Source of the DNA: Firmicutes bacterium UBA6132
GTDB taxonomy: Bacteria > Bacillota_A > Clostridia > Tissierellales > Sedimentibacteraceae
Reading direction: 5' to 3'
NCBI GenBank assembly: GCA_002435835.1
Contig: DIVM01000044.1
Span: 1-6,966 of the forward strand
DNA length: 6,966 nucleotides
The translations under genes and the position numbers were made by a program. Of the stretch, positions 6,682-6,966 are shown piece after piece (position 1 is the first letter of the stretch; each line of letters begins with the position of its first letter). The notes below the pieces were generated by a model. That model searched no databases, was not told the DNA's origin, and was given only the letters and a program-made list of their open reading frames with translations.

Positions 6682-6966
6682 ATGAATAGTTTTTATAGTA
6701 AAGAAGAATTAAATAATATAGGTTTCAAATCAATAGGAAACAATGTTTTATTAAGCAGGAAAACATCTATATATTCACCAGAAAACATTTCTTTAGGGAA
6801 TGATGTAAGAATAGATGATTATTGTATATTAAGTGGTCATATTAAAATTGGGAATAATGTTCACATCGCATCTTATGTAGCTCTATACGGCACATTTGGA
6901 ATAGAAATTATGGATTATTGTGGGGTTTCTGCAAAATCAATAATATATTCTGCTACCGATGATTAT
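6682..6966 (+). CDS. Left-handed beta-helix acyltransferase, N-terminal part (VioB-like; partial)
   Basis: The first 95 codons of a gene that runs off the window. The protein starts FYSKEELNNIGFKSIGNNV (4-22) and continues into hexapeptide-type repeats: ISLGNDVRIDDYCILSG (36-52), IKIGNNVHIASYVALYG (54-70) and IEIMDYCGVSAKSIIYS (74-90), ending SATDDY at the edge. This pattern of ([LIV]-G-x4)-like turns marks trimeric acetyl- or acyltransferases that use acyl-CoA. The N-terminal style resembles VioB, the acyltransferase for dTDP-4-amino-4,6-dideoxyglucose, and related O-acetyltransferases; this is from memory, not from a search. Placement directly after a sugar aminotransferase supports N-acylation of the new amino group. 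O-acetylation of the glycan is the main alternative. AGGAG at 6671-6675 overlaps the aminotransferase stop and sits 6 bases before the ATG. The active-site histidine cannot be assigned with confidence from this fragment. Confidence 0.85.
   Translation, partial: MNSFYSKEELNNIGFKSIGNNVLLSRKTSIYSPENISLGNDVRIDDYCILSGHIKIGNNVHIASYVALYGTFGIEIMDYCGVSAKSIIYSATDDY

Noticed and set aside
1..6966. CRISPR array, insertion sequence, tRNA/rRNA, riboswitch or ops/JUMPstart-like element
   Set aside because: No spaced direct repeats, transposase frames, terminal inverted repeats, structured RNA features or GGCGGTAG motif were seen; nearly the whole window is coding.

Overview
This is an AT-rich stretch with every gene on the + strand, and it reads as part of a surface-polysaccharide (capsule, exopolysaccharide or cell-wall glycan) biosynthesis cluster. 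The AT-rich codons, the strong AGGAG/GAGGTG Shine-Dalgarno sites, a probable TTG start and the style of the RfbC, RfbD and RfbB sequences all suggest a low-GC Firmicute, most likely in the Clostridia. That placement is inference from sequence style, not from a search. TGA is used as a stop codon, so the genetic code looks standard.

Layout: bases 2-49 hold the last codons of an unidentified upstream gene. Next come a family 2 glycosyltransferase of the rhamnosyltransferase-like type (50-970) and an 93-base gap with promoter-like sequence. A complete dTDP-L-rhamnose gene set follows in the order rfbD (1064-1918), rfbA (1941-2810), rfbC (2826-3395) and rfbB (3392-4465). After it are a second family 2 glycosyltransferase (4452-5546), a PLP-dependent sugar aminotransferase of the DegT/DnrJ/EryC1 family (5563-6672), and the first 95 codons of a left-handed beta-helix (hexapeptide-repeat) acyltransferase (6682 to the window edge). 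Spacing from rfbD onward is tight (gaps of 22, 15, 16 and 9 bases, overlaps of 4 and 14 bases), which suggests one transcript.

How the genes fit together: RfbA makes dTDP-glucose from glucose-1-phosphate and dTTP, and RfbB converts it to dTDP-4-keto-6-deoxy-D-glucose. RfbC and RfbD then epimerise and reduce this to dTDP-L-rhamnose. The 4-keto intermediate is also the classic substrate of sugar 4-aminotransferases. The aminotransferase and acyltransferase pair at the end could therefore branch from the same pool to a 4-acylamino-4,6-dideoxyhexose (Qui4NAc- or Fuc4NAc-type). The two glycosyltransferases would add such sugars to a lipid-linked repeat unit at the inner face of the membrane.

I see no mobile element, CRISPR array, RNA gene or strong intrinsic terminator. 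The enzymes belong to well-known families. I found no convincing sign of an undescribed system; the most open questions are which amino sugar is made and what the glycosyltransferases accept.
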